From assembly GCA_963804865.1 (NCBI GenBank), contig CAWDSH010000042.1:434001-498000 (forward strand): a DNA stretch of 64,000 nucleotides. Direction: 5' to 3'. Origin of the DNA: CAVVEQ01 sp963804865 (GTDB taxonomy: Bacteria; Chloroflexota; Anaerolineae; Anaerolineales; Anaerolineaceae). Position 1 is the stretch's first letter. Each line of letters begins with the position of its first letter. This document shows, one piece after another, positions 25,407 through 34,416 of the stretch. Made by a program: the position numbers and the translations under genes. The notes beneath the pieces were generated by a model. That model did not search any database. It was given only the letters and a program-made list of their open reading frames with translations, and was not told the DNA's origin.

Positions 25407-27173
25407 ATGGCAGGCGAAAAAATTTTGATAGTCGAGGACGACGGGATTATTGCGAAGCACCTGGAAAAGACGCTTTCGCAACTCGGCTATTCCATAACTG
25501 CCACATTTGCTTCGGGGGAAGAAGTTCTTGGATCCCTGGATCACCTCAATCCAGAATTGGTCCTCATGGATATCAATCTTAATGGCGAATTGGATGGAAT
25601 CCAAACTGCAGAAATTCTCACCCAAAAACTAGACATACCAATTGTTTATCTTACTGCGTTTGCGGATAAGAAAACGCTTAAGCGTGCCAGGGTGACCGAT
25701 CCGTTTGGATACATTTTGAAACCATTTGAAATTCACAACCTCCAGGTTACTGTTGAACTGGCGCTGCGGAAACACACTTATGAAAAGCAGTTACGGGATA
25801 GCGAAACACGGTTCCGCATGGTTGTAGAGAATCAGAACGATGGCATCGCGATCATTGATCTTCAAGATAACTTCACATTGGTTAATCCAGCCTCCGAAAA
25901 GTTATTTGGCATGGATCCTGGTGAGCTGATTGGGAAAAAACTGAATGAGTTTATTTCCTCTGAGCAATGCAAATTAATCAGGGAAAAAGCTGATAAGTCC
26001 CCTGATGGGGAAAAAGACAGCATTGATGTTGTCGTCACCCATCCGGATGGTAAACACCGTCATGTCCAGGTAACGTTCTCGCCCTGGCTTCAAGCAGGTG
26101 AAGATAGAAAAGATATGTTCATCATTTTTCACGATATCACTGAACAGAAAAAAATGCAGAAATCCGAACGTGAAGCCAGAATGCTCGCAGAAGCTTTACG
26201 CGATTCTGCAGCTGCATTAAACAGCACCCTGGAAATTGATGAGGTGTTCAACCAGATCCTTTCGAATCTGGAAAAAGTGGTTCCCCTGGATGCGGCAAAT
26301 ATTATGCTAATCGAAGGGGAGGAAGTTTATATTGTTAAAGGGATCGGTTATTCCAAGCTGGGTATTGAAGAAAATATCAATTCCATCCGCTTCAATCTTA
26401 AAGATGCCCCCATGCTCAAGAAGATGATAGAGAATAAGCAACCCGTCATCATTGAAAACACCAAATATTCCGGGGAATGGAACAAGATCATATCCCCGGA
26501 GTGGGCACGTTCCTGCGCATGTGTGCCCATTCAACTTTCCGGTAAGATCGTTGGGTTTATAAACCTGGATAACTCTAAAACCAATTTTTATACTCCCAGC
26601 CACCTGGATAGGTTAAAAGCATTTGCAAACCAGGCAGCGATCGCGATCTCAAACGCAAGCTTGTATCACGGTGCCCGGCAGCTGGCGATCACAGATGAAT
26701 TGACCGGTGTGTACAACCGCCGGGGATTCATGGAACTTGGCCGGCGCGAAGTGAGTTCATCAAAGCGCTATCACCGCCCCTTGACCATGATATGGATGGA
26801 TTTCGATCATTTCAAATCCATCAATGACACCCACGGGCACGACCTTGGCGATATGGCACTGAAGAATATCATCAGTAAGTGTAAAGAAAACGTCAGGGAA
26901 ATCGATGTTATTGGGCGTTATGGTGGTGACGAGTTCCTTTTCTTGCTCCCGGAGACAGACACTTCCGGAGGGTACCTGGTGGCGGAAAGATTGCGAATGC
27001 TAACCAGCAGTATCAAATTCAATCATGGTGATAAAAGCTTCAACCTGACTGCCAGTTTTGGCGTTGCCACGATGAGTCCACAAACACCTGACCTGGATGC
27101 CCTATTAAAAGCGGCGGATGAAGCCATGTATGCCGCGAAGCATGCGGGCAGGAATTGCGTTTCGAGGAAATGA
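25407..27173 (+). CDS. response regulator with PAS, GAF and GGDEF domains
   Basis: A phosphorylation-controlled diguanylate cyclase of 588 residues. The receiver domain (1-115) has DD at 11-12, phospho-acceptor Asp55 in LVLMDINLNG and Lys105 in YILKPF. A PAS domain (about 130-250), a GAF domain (about 275-415) and a C-terminal GGDEF domain with an intact GRYGGDEFLFLLPE follow. No DNA-binding part. The next gene is a histidine kinase whose ATG overlaps this stop codon (ATGA at 27170-27173), so the pair is very probably a cognate two-component system that couples a signal to cyclic di-GMP. Confidence 0.88.
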   Translation: MAGEKILIVEDDGIIAKHLEKTLSQLGYSITATFASGEEVLGSLDHLNPELVLMDINLNGELDGIQTAEILTQKLDIPIVYLTAFADKKTLKRARVTDPFGYILKPFEIHNLQVTVELALRKHTYEKQLRDSETRFRMVVENQNDGIAIIDLQDNFTLVNPASEKLFGMDPGELIGKKLNEFISSEQCKLIREKADKSPDGEKDSIDVVVTHPDGKHRHVQVTFSPWLQAGEDRKDMFIIFHDITEQKKMQKSEREARMLAEALRDSAAALNSTLEIDEVFNQILSNLEKVVPLDAANIMLIEGEEVYIVKGIGYSKLGIEENINSIRFNLKDAPMLKKMIENKQPVIIENTKYSGEWNKIISPEWARSCACVPIQLSGKIVGFINLDNSKTNFYTPSHLDRLKAFANQAAIAISNASLYHGARQLAITDELTGVYNRRGFMELGRREVSSSKRYHRPLTMIWMDFDHFKSINDTHGHDLGDMALKNIISKCKENVREIDVIGRYGGDEFLFLLPETDTSGGYLVAERLRMLTSSIKFNHGDKSFNLTASFGVATMSPQTPDLDALLKAADEAMYAAKHAGRNCVSRK

Positions 27174-29602
27174 TCATGATAAAGAAGGGAATGATCTCAC
27201 CAACTTTACTGGATGGAACAATCAATAATCTTGAGGATGCATGGTCGCGAAAATCGAGTTTCATTCGATTATTCATTATCCTAGCGGCCAGCTTTCTATC
27301 TTTGATCCTGCTCTGGAATCTCATCAAACTGGCATTTCCGAATCCTTCGCCGAATGAGAATATTTTCGTTATTTATTTTCCAACCATTATCATCCTGATC
27401 ACCCTCTGGTTTCTCAATCAAAAGGAAAATATACGCTGGGTCAGCTGGGTATTTATCATCACGTTGACTCTTGCTTTGACATTTAGTTTTCCCCCGGATG
27501 TCATCGATAAAGTGTGGGTTCTTTACGCCATGCCGGTGATCGCGGCTGGAATGATCATAAACCCTCCAAGCTCATTTGTAATTGCAGGATTTTCTCTATT
27601 AGCTTATTCTTTCTATATTTTCATCTTCCATGCAGATTCAAATTTCAATATTCTTATCCTGCCAGGATTGGTCAACATTGCAATCATTGGTTGGTTCTTC
27701 ACCAAAACCACCCAGGACACGTTGAATAAAGAAGACGAAACCAACCGCAGGTATATGAATTTGATTGAAAATGTACAGGCTGCGGTATATATTACCGAAC
27801 CTGGTGTGGGAGGAAAATTCCTCTTCGTCAGCCCCAGGATCGCTGATCTATTAGGATACACGCGATATGAATGGCAGCGTAATCCCGGTATTTGGAATCG
27901 ATCCGTTCATCCTGATGATCTCCAGCGGATCGTACGGGCTGATCGATCATGTTTCGAAGAACATAAACCCCTGAGGGAAGAATACCGCATGGTCCGGAAA
28001 GATGGGAAGGTTATCTGGGTAAGTGACCACGCGGATATATTCGAAAATGCGGATGGTGAGAAAGTCCAACAGGGTTTTCTTATGGACATCACGGAACAAA
28101 AACGGCTCGAGCAAATCCAATCCGCAATTTTCGCGATTGCCAATGCGTCTGTCGAATGTGAAGAATTGAAGGATCTTTATGCATCCATTCATTCCATCCT
28201 GAATATGCTTCTCCCGGTTGAGAACATTTTTATTGCCATTTATGATGAACAGAAAGATATGATCGATTTTCCGTATTTTGTTGATGAATTTGACAAAAAC
28301 CCCGGAAAGATCAAAGGGGAAGGAACGCTGACGAAATTTGTTTTTGATACAGGCAAACCTTTGCTTGCGACCCCAGATATTTTCCGTAAGATGGTAAAAC
28401 ATGAATCTCTAATCTCTACCGGCAAGCCTTCACTGGACTGGATGGGCGTACCTCTAAAAGTGAATGGGAAACCCTACGGGGTGCTAGCAGTTCAGACTTA
28501 TAAAAAAGATATACGTTACGGCCAAAATGAGCTGGATATTATGAATTTTGTGTCCACCCAGGTAGGAATGGTCATCGGCAAGAAACTCACTGAAGATAAA
28601 CTTCACGAGAGCGAAAAACGATATCGCGGCGTATTTGACGGTGTCCGAGAGGCAATATTTGTTGAAAGCATGGATGGACAGATCCTTGATATCAGCGAGA
28701 GCGCATGCAGGATGTATGGATATACGCGGGATGAAATGCTCAATTTGCATGTTTACGATCTTGTACCTGCTGGAACCCAGGCGATCAAAGCAGAGGACCT
28801 GATCAATTCAAAAGAACCTGGAAAGCCCTTTGAATGGTTCAATATCCGTTCCAATGGAGAAATATTCCCGGTGGAATTGAGTGCGCGAGTCCATGAGATA
28901 GATGGTGAGTCCGTGCTTTTAGTAGTAGTCCGAGACATTACCGGGCGGAAGAAATCCGAAGAAGAACTTCATAAAGCAATCCAGGAAAAGGAAATACTGC
29001 TTCGCGAGCTTCATCACCGGGTGAAAAATAATCTCCAGGTGATGACCAGCCTGCTTGGATTGCAATCTGAAATGCTCACGGATACACAGGCGAAGGAAGC
29101 TTTGAGAGTGACCCAGATGCGAGTGAAATCGATCGCATTGATCCACGAGGAACTTTACCAGGCGAAAGACCTGGCAAAAGTACACTTTGGTGACTATCTC
29201 AAATTACTGGTTAAAAACCTGGCTGAAGTTTACAACGCAGAACCCAGAATAAAAATCCATCTCGATTTGAATGGCTCCCTACTCAATGTTGATACAGCCA
29301 TCCCTTGCGGCATGATCGTCAATGAGCTGGTCACCAATGCGCTGAAATATGCATTTCCGGACGATCGAGAGGGTAATATTTCGATCCATCTTCACCCGGT
29401 GAAAAACACGGAATATTTACTGGTCATAGAAGATGATGGAGTTGGGGTAAAAGAAGGTTTCAGCATGTTACACAATGATTCACTGGGCATGCAGCTAGTG
29501 CAAATCCTCGCCCAACAGTTGGAAGGTAAAGTGGAAATGGAGCAGGGGGATGGGACCCGCTTCAAGGTGATCTTCAAGGAAAAGAACGGTAAAACCAAGT
29601 AA
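27170..29602 (+). CDS. membrane histidine kinase (HisKA_2/HWE type) with PAS and GAF domains
   Basis: Sensor kinase of about 810 residues. The N-terminal part has roughly six membrane helices (FIRLFIILAASFLSLILLW onward). PAS (about 195-320), GAF (about 325-480) and a second PAS domain (about 490-600) follow. The phospho-acceptor box ELHHRVKNNLQVMTSLLGLQ (His615-His616) belongs to the HisKA_2 group, and a HATPase domain has NELVTNALKYAF (N box) and VIEDDGVGV. The start at 27170 is chosen because it overlaps the upstream stop in ATGA form; an in-frame TTG at 27155 would lengthen it by five residues. Confidence 0.88.
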   Translation: MIMIKKGMISPTLLDGTINNLEDAWSRKSSFIRLFIILAASFLSLILLWNLIKLAFPNPSPNENIFVIYFPTIIILITLWFLNQKENIRWVSWVFIITLTLALTFSFPPDVIDKVWVLYAMPVIAAGMIINPPSSFVIAGFSLLAYSFYIFIFHADSNFNILILPGLVNIAIIGWFFTKTTQDTLNKEDETNRRYMNLIENVQAAVYITEPGVGGKFLFVSPRIADLLGYTRYEWQRNPGIWNRSVHPDDLQRIVRADRSCFEEHKPLREEYRMVRKDGKVIWVSDHADIFENADGEKVQQGFLMDITEQKRLEQIQSAIFAIANASVECEELKDLYASIHSILNMLLPVENIFIAIYDEQKDMIDFPYFVDEFDKNPGKIKGEGTLTKFVFDTGKPLLATPDIFRKMVKHESLISTGKPSLDWMGVPLKVNGKPYGVLAVQTYKKDIRYGQNELDIMNFVSTQVGMVIGKKLTEDKLHESEKRYRGVFDGVREAIFVESMDGQILDISESACRMYGYTRDEMLNLHVYDLVPAGTQAIKAEDLINSKEPGKPFEWFNIRSNGEIFPVELSARVHEIDGESVLLVVVRDITGRKKSEEELHKAIQEKEILLRELHHRVKNNLQVMTSLLGLQSEMLTDTQAKEALRVTQMRVKSIALIHEELYQAKDLAKVHFGDYLKLLVKNLAEVYNAEPRIKIHLDLNGSLLNVDTAIPCGMIVNELVTNALKYAFPDDREGNISIHLHPVKNTEYLLVIEDDGVGVKEGFSMLHNDSLGMQLVQILAQQLEGKVEMEQGDGTRFKVIFKEKNGKTK

Positions 29603-29619
29603 AAAACCACATCCAGAAT

Positions 29620-30420
29620 TTATAGCTTGAGGTCTTTTCTCAGCTTGAGCATCACTTTTTCTGCCGCAATCCTGCCGCGCGAGATCATCTCATCAATATC
29701 TGAAAAGCCCCAGGCGCTGAATTCTTCGACATCCGGTTTGATCAGGCAATCTATCTGCCTGGGATCCGGAAGTGCCGCGCGTGAATGCATCAGGTTGATG
29801 ACCGCGAAGAGCAAATCGATGGGATTCTCGGGTGTTTTGGTTAAGACCACGGGAGCGCTCAAATCGACAGCGATGACATAATCAGCACCCATTTCCCGTG
29901 CGACATTCACCGGCATATTATCCACAATACCCCCATCAACCAACAAACGGTTATCCATATTAATTGGGGAAAAGATCCCTGGAAAAGCTGCGCTGGCACG
30001 GACTGCAGGTGCCACGGGACCTTCCTTGATCACAACCCTTTCACCGGTAAGCAGGTTGCAGGAAACCGCTGCGAATTTACGAGAGAGATCGCAAAAATTT
30101 GAATCGGCGATCAGATCCGAAATGAATCCTTCCATTGGTTCGGTATCGAACAATCCCAGGGTGTTCTTCCAGGTGACTTTAATCAAGTTTGGCCAGTTGA
30201 GGTGAGTAAACATCTCGGCCATTTTGTCAGCACTTACCCCGGCGGCGTATGTTGCGCCGATGATCGCGCCAACGCTGGTACCTGCGACGATCGATGCAGA
30301 AATGCCTTCCCGTTCGAAAACTTGAAGCACCCCCACGTGTGCCGCGCCATGAAATGCCCCACCACTTAGAGCCAGACCGATGTGCCTGGGTTTCAATTTC
30401 AAGAATCTGCGAATGTGCAT
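29620..30420 (-). CDS. RssA-like patatin family protein
   Basis: A 266-residue single-domain patatin-like acyl hydrolase. The oxyanion loop LALSGGAFHGAAHVGVLQV is followed by the nucleophile elbow AGTSVGAI (Ser near 46) and the catalytic Asp in LVDGGIVDNMPV. No signal peptide. It converges on the histidine kinase gene with a 17-base gap. Unlike the protein at 16087 it has the classic GGG-like oxyanion sequence and only one domain. The lipid substrate is unknown. Confidence 0.85.
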   Translation of the reverse strand: MHIRRFLKLKPRHIGLALSGGAFHGAAHVGVLQVFEREGISASIVAGTSVGAIIGATYAAGVSADKMAEMFTHLNWPNLIKVTWKNTLGLFDTEPMEGFISDLIADSNFCDLSRKFAAVSCNLLTGERVVIKEGPVAPAVRASAAFPGIFSPINMDNRLLVDGGIVDNMPVNVAREMGADYVIAVDLSAPVVLTKTPENPIDLLFAVINLMHSRAALPDPRQIDCLIKPDVEEFSAWGFSDIDEMISRGRIAAEKVMLKLRKDLKL

Positions 30421-30584
30421 ATTCCCTCCACTTCACTTACGGATAACGCCTGCCCAAGTTGCCCGATGAAAGACGATTTGATGATGGAGTATAGCTAATA
30501 GGGGAAAGGCTTGCAAGGAAATCACCGGGTAGAAAAGCGGCAAATTTTCAAACTGCTATTTTATGCAATCCTTCTTCATAGATA

Positions 30585-30631
30585 TTGACAAAAAATGTAA
30601 GTTGCAATAATATATGAATGATTGTTCATAT
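30585..30631 (+). promoter_or_regulatory. promoter with overlapping ArsR/SmtB-type operator
   Basis: TTGACA (30585-30590), a 17-base spacer and TAATAT (30608-30613). An inverted repeat ATATGAA-6-TTCATAT (30612-30618 with 30625-30631) overlaps the -10 box and start point, the arrangement typical of SmtB/CadC operators. Binding of the repressor encoded just downstream would block RNA polymerase; metal would release it. Confidence 0.82.
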
Positions 30632-30656
30632 ATTCATGTAATTGGATTAGGAAATA

Positions 30657-31022
30657 ATGAAAGATAAACTTTCACGATGCGAAGTGGATGTGATCCACGA
30701 TGACCTGGTGCGCAACGCGCAAAAGGATTTATTGGATGGTTTAACTGCCACGTATATGGCGCAGATCTTTCAAGCACTTTCGGATCCCACGCGGGTAAGA
30801 CTGATCTCCTCTTTGTTGGATACCGAGTTGTGTGTCTGTGATATCGCGGCCATCCTGGGTATGTCGCAGAGTGCGGTATCGCACCAGCTGCGTTTATTAC
30901 GTGACTTGCGATTAGTGAAAGCACGCCGGGATGGCCGCATCATCTTCTATTCATTGGATGATGAACATATTATTGAACTCATCATCAGAACCAAGGAGCA
31001 TCTTGAGCATGGGCAGCGTTGA
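30657..31022 (+). CDS. metal-sensing ArsR/SmtB-family repressor
   Basis: A 121-residue winged-helix repressor. The N-terminal extension has Cys7 and His14; the metal site ELCVCDIAA (CxC in helix 3) and the recognition helix QSAVSHQLRLLRDL follow. The C-terminal helix DDEHIIELIIRTKEHLEH has His residues suited to a zinc site. This combination (N-terminal Cys/His, CVCD) fits a CadC/SmtB sensor of Cd, Pb or Zn. The P-type ATPase gene begins 14 bases before its stop, so the two are co-translated from the promoter at 30585. Confidence 0.9.
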   Translation: MKDKLSRCEVDVIHDDLVRNAQKDLLDGLTATYMAQIFQALSDPTRVRLISSLLDTELCVCDIAAILGMSQSAVSHQLRLLRDLRLVKARRDGRIIFYSLDDEHIIELIIRTKEHLEHGQR

Positions 31023-33090
31023 AGTTATCGAAGTTCCAATCAAGGGAATGGATTGCGCAGACTGCACCCGGCATGTCAAACATGCCATTTCCCAAATCGA
31101 AGGCGTCACGTCGGTTGAAGTTTTGCTGGGTTCGGAAAAAGCAATGATTACCACGGAATCCGGGACCATCAACCTGGGGCAGGTGAGAAGAGCCGTATCC
31201 AACGCGGGGTATTCAGTGCCTACACTTGAAGAGGACAGGAAGGCAGCGGCCGGTGATAGCAGCCGGAAAATCCTGACCGTACTTGCGATCGTTGTCGGCG
31301 TGGTGCTCTTTGTGGCAGTAGGAGGTGAATGGCTCGGGATCTTCGACGCTTTAACAGATGTCATTCCATTCGGATGGGGTGCAGCCATCGTCACCATTGC
31401 CGGTTTACCGATCTTCATCGATGTCATTCGCGCCGCCCTACAAAGGCAGGTAACATCCCGGACCTTGATGACACTTGGTTTTATTGCAGCCCTGGCTGTC
31501 GGACAGTGGACCACGGCAGGCGTGCTGGTTTTCATGATGCACGTTGGAAATTACGTGGAAAATTTCACGGCAAATAAATCACGCAATGCATTGAAGAACC
31601 TGGCGTCCATGGTTCCGCAGACTGCCCGCGTGGAGAGAAATGGACAGGAAACCATCGTGCCGGTATCCGAAATCGTAGCGGGTGACCTCGTTGTTGTTCG
31701 CCCCGGGGAGAATATCCCTGTGGATGGCAAGGTTGACAGCGGGGATGCCTCGATCAACCAGGCTGCCATCACCGGGGAATCCATGCCGGTTGATGCGAGC
31801 CATGGCAAGCAGGTTTACGCCGCTACACTGGTGCAATCCGGCAGCTTGAAGGTAAAGGCGATCCATGTTGGGAAAGAGACGACATTTGGCAAAGTGGTCA
31901 AATTGGTCGAGGAAGCTGAGTCGGAGAAGGGGGAGGTTCAGCTGTTTGCTGATCGTTTTTCAACGTTTTATTTACCAGTAGTGGCCGGCATCGGCTTGAT
32001 CACATGGATCGTGCGTCGTGATCCCCTGGCAGCTGCGGCTGTCCTGGCCGTTGCCTGCTCATGCTCCATTGCGCTAGCAACACCGATCTCCATGATGGCG
32101 TCCATCGGTGCGGCAGCCAAGCGTGGTTTGATGATTAAAGGCGGCAAATACCTGGAGCTGCTTGCAAAAGCGGATGTACTGCTTATCGATAAAACGGGCA
32201 CGCTGACATTGGGAAAACCGCAGATCACAGACATCATCCCATTGAACGGCCAGAATGAAAATGACATTCTGCAACTGGCAGCCTCTGCGGAGCGGTACTC
32301 CGAACACCCTTTGGCAGATGCCATCCGCACAATCGCGCGTGAAAGGCATCTTGACTTGTTCAATCCCGAGCATTTTACAACAACCACAGGGATAGGCATC
32401 AAGGCGATGATCGGGAAAAAGGATATCCAGATAGGAAGCGAACGCTCTCTTAATGGAAAAGCAGTTCCGAATCAAGTGAAGTCACTCAAAGAAAAGGGTA
32501 AAACCGTTCTTTATATTCAAGCCAACAATAAATTGATCGGGATCATTGCCGCTGCTGATACCCTGCGAGCCGAGGTGCCGGCTGCCATTCAAAATCTCAA
32601 GGATCTGGGCGTCAGTCAAATCGAGCTATTGACCGGTGATAATTTTCACACGGCTTCAAGCCTGGGCGAGAAGCTGGGAATCGCCTACCGTTCCGAACTG
32701 TTACCGGAAGATAAGATCAGAATTGTAAAAGAACACCAAAAGGCGGGCAAGGTAGTGGTGATGATCGGAGATGGAATAAACGATGCGCCCGCGCTGGCAC
32801 AAGCCGAGGTGGGAATAGCCATGGGAGCTTCGGGGAGTGAAATCGCGTTACAAGCTGCTGATATCGCATTATTACGCGATGACTGGACACTAGTCCCGAA
32901 AGTTTTCTCGATCGCGCGAAAAACGATGGGCGTCGTGCGCATGAACCTGATCCTGACTGCAATCTACAATGTGATCGGAATCAGCCTGGCTGCCGTGGGC
33001 ATCCTGCCGCCATTCCTGGCAGCCACGATGCAATCCCTGCCGGACCTGGGGATCCTGGGTAATTCATCGCGATTACTAAAACAGAAATAA
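31009..33090 (+). CDS. P1B-type metal-transporting ATPase with CSC motif
   Basis: ATP-driven efflux of a transition metal. The 693-residue protein has an N-terminal HMA domain with GMDCADCT (Cys15, Cys18). About eight membrane helices follow, with the phosphorylation site DKTGT (Asp394) and the hinge GDGINDAPALAQA. The intramembrane metal site, CPC or CPx in most family members, reads CSCSIALATP (Cys350, Ser351, Cys352), so the usual proline is replaced by serine. As I recall, such CSC members form a minor subgroup with uncertain substrate. An SmtB-like repressor precedes it and overlaps by 14 bases, so Zn, Cd or Pb are likely substrates, but this is inference. Confidence 0.9.
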   Translation: MGSVEVIEVPIKGMDCADCTRHVKHAISQIEGVTSVEVLLGSEKAMITTESGTINLGQVRRAVSNAGYSVPTLEEDRKAAAGDSSRKILTVLAIVVGVVLFVAVGGEWLGIFDALTDVIPFGWGAAIVTIAGLPIFIDVIRAALQRQVTSRTLMTLGFIAALAVGQWTTAGVLVFMMHVGNYVENFTANKSRNALKNLASMVPQTARVERNGQETIVPVSEIVAGDLVVVRPGENIPVDGKVDSGDASINQAAITGESMPVDASHGKQVYAATLVQSGSLKVKAIHVGKETTFGKVVKLVEEAESEKGEVQLFADRFSTFYLPVVAGIGLITWIVRRDPLAAAAVLAVACSCSIALATPISMMASIGAAAKRGLMIKGGKYLELLAKADVLLIDKTGTLTLGKPQITDIIPLNGQNENDILQLAASAERYSEHPLADAIRTIARERHLDLFNPEHFTTTTGIGIKAMIGKKDIQIGSERSLNGKAVPNQVKSLKEKGKTVLYIQANNKLIGIIAAADTLRAEVPAAIQNLKDLGVSQIELLTGDNFHTASSLGEKLGIAYRSELLPEDKIRIVKEHQKAGKVVVMIGDGINDAPALAQAEVGIAMGASGSEIALQAADIALLRDDWTLVPKVFSIARKTMGVVRMNLILTAIYNVIGISLAAVGILPPFLAATMQSLPDLGILGNSSRLLKQK

Positions 33091-33190
33091 AGCGGATCCA
33101 ATTCACCACTTTACAAATTTATCAGGTAATAATTCGATCCATGCGGATATACTTAATAGCGACCTTGATATTAAGTTATAAGGATACTGC

Positions 33191-33877
33191 ATGAATGACC
33201 TGATCACGCTAACCTGTCCTTCCTGTGGAGGAAGGATCAAAGTCTCACCCAACACGACGCATTACAAGTGCGAGTTCTGTAAGAACGAGCACGTCGTGGC
33301 GCCAGGCAGCAAACTTGCTGCTGACCAGAAACAGAAACGACCTGAGATCGCCATGCCGGGTGGGATGTTGGTGGATTATGGAGCGCAGAGCCTTCATATC
33401 GAGAGGCGATGGTTTTCCATGAAATATGTGCCCATCGCGTTCTTCTGCGTCGCCTGGGATGCCTTCCTTATCTTCTGGTACAGCATGGCATTTACTGCAA
33501 ATCCGGGATGGATCTTCATTGTTTTCCCCATTGCACACGTCGCGGTAGGGGTGGGTTTGACCTATTCCACCCTGGCGGGTTTCCTGAACAGCACCAAGGT
33601 GGATGTTGACTCCCAATTTGTTTCCATTGCCCATGGACCCCTGCCATGGCTGGGCGATCGAACCATCGCCACAGGGGATGTCAAGCAATTCTATACCAAG
33701 GAAGATCGCGGAGAAAAAGGCTCGACTTTTGATCTCTACCTGATGACAAAGGATAATAAATCCATCAAGATGATTGATGGAATGGATTCTGTCGATGCGG
33801 GCTTATTTATCGAGCAGCAGGTTGAAAGCTGGCTGGAGATCGAAGACAAACCAGTGGCAGGAGAATTTCCCCGCTAA
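33191..33877 (+). CDS. zinc-ribbon membrane protein, unknown function
   Basis: Not recognised as a named family. The 228-residue product starts with a zinc ribbon (TCPSCGGRIKVSPN to YKCEFCKNEH, residues 8-36). About 50 residues of soluble linker and two hydrophobic segments (about 75-125) follow, and then a PH-like C-terminal domain with DRTIATGDVKQFYTKEDRG. It follows the P-type ATPase by 100 bases but has its own leader and may be unrelated to metal resistance. A terminator closes it. Confidence 0.6.
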   Translation: MNDLITLTCPSCGGRIKVSPNTTHYKCEFCKNEHVVAPGSKLAADQKQKRPEIAMPGGMLVDYGAQSLHIERRWFSMKYVPIAFFCVAWDAFLIFWYSMAFTANPGWIFIVFPIAHVAVGVGLTYSTLAGFLNSTKVDVDSQFVSIAHGPLPWLGDRTIATGDVKQFYTKEDRGEKGSTFDLYLMTKDNKSIKMIDGMDSVDAGLFIEQQVESWLEIEDKPVAGEFPR

Positions 33878-33896
33878 AGGAAAAAATTAGGAAAGA

Positions 33897-33926
33897 AATA
33901 ATCCTGGCTTCATCCAGGATTATTTT
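33897..33926. terminator. bidirectional terminator
   Basis: An 11-bp stem AATAATCCTGG/CCAGGATTATT (33897-33907 with 33914-33924) with T-runs on both strands, between two convergent genes. The arsC stop codon lies within it. Confidence 0.78.
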
Positions 33927-34338
33927 CGTTCAACCAGGTGATGATCCTCTGCTTGATCTGGTCCCGTATTGCGCGGAACTTCCCAAGCTTTTCAGATTCA
34001 CTCCCTGAAAATCCGGCTGGATCCTCAAAAGACCAATGCAGGCGTGTACCTGCGCCCGGGAAAATGGGGCAGGCTTCTGCTGCGTGATCACACACAGTGA
34101 TTAAAAAATCAAAATCCTTTTTTCCTATAAAAAGGGACAGCGGTTTGGAATATGCGCCTGCCATGCTGATCCCGATTTCTTCCATAACCTTGATGGTCAA
34201 GGGATTCACCACACCGGGATGCAGCCCGGCGCTAAAAACCTCATATTTTTCACCTGCCAAATTTCGCAGAAATGCTTCCGCCATCTGGCTGCGAGCGCTG
34301 TTGCCTGTGCAAAGAAACAAAACTTTTCTTTTTTTCAT
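33910..34338 (-). CDS. arsC: arsenate reductase, thioredoxin-coupled (LMW-phosphatase type)
   Basis: Reduces arsenate to arsenite so that it can be exported by Acr3. The 142-residue protein has the phosphatase-like loop LCTGNSARS (Cys10 to Arg16). The catalytic relay cysteines Cys83 and Cys90 lie in TVCDHAAEACP. The spacing matches the Bacillus-type enzyme that uses thioredoxin. It is the last gene of the arsenic operon. Confidence 0.93.
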   Translation of the reverse strand: MKKRKVLFLCTGNSARSQMAEAFLRNLAGEKYEVFSAGLHPGVVNPLTIKVMEEIGISMAGAYSKPLSLFIGKKDFDFLITVCDHAAEACPIFPGAGTRLHWSFEDPAGFSGSESEKLGKFRAIRDQIKQRIITWLNENNPG

Positions 34339-34416
34339 ATTTCCACAATTAGTTGAAAGCGATATTAAGGCGTTGTAAAGGGATTGTTAAACCATTCTTT
34401 TTCGTATTTGAACGGT

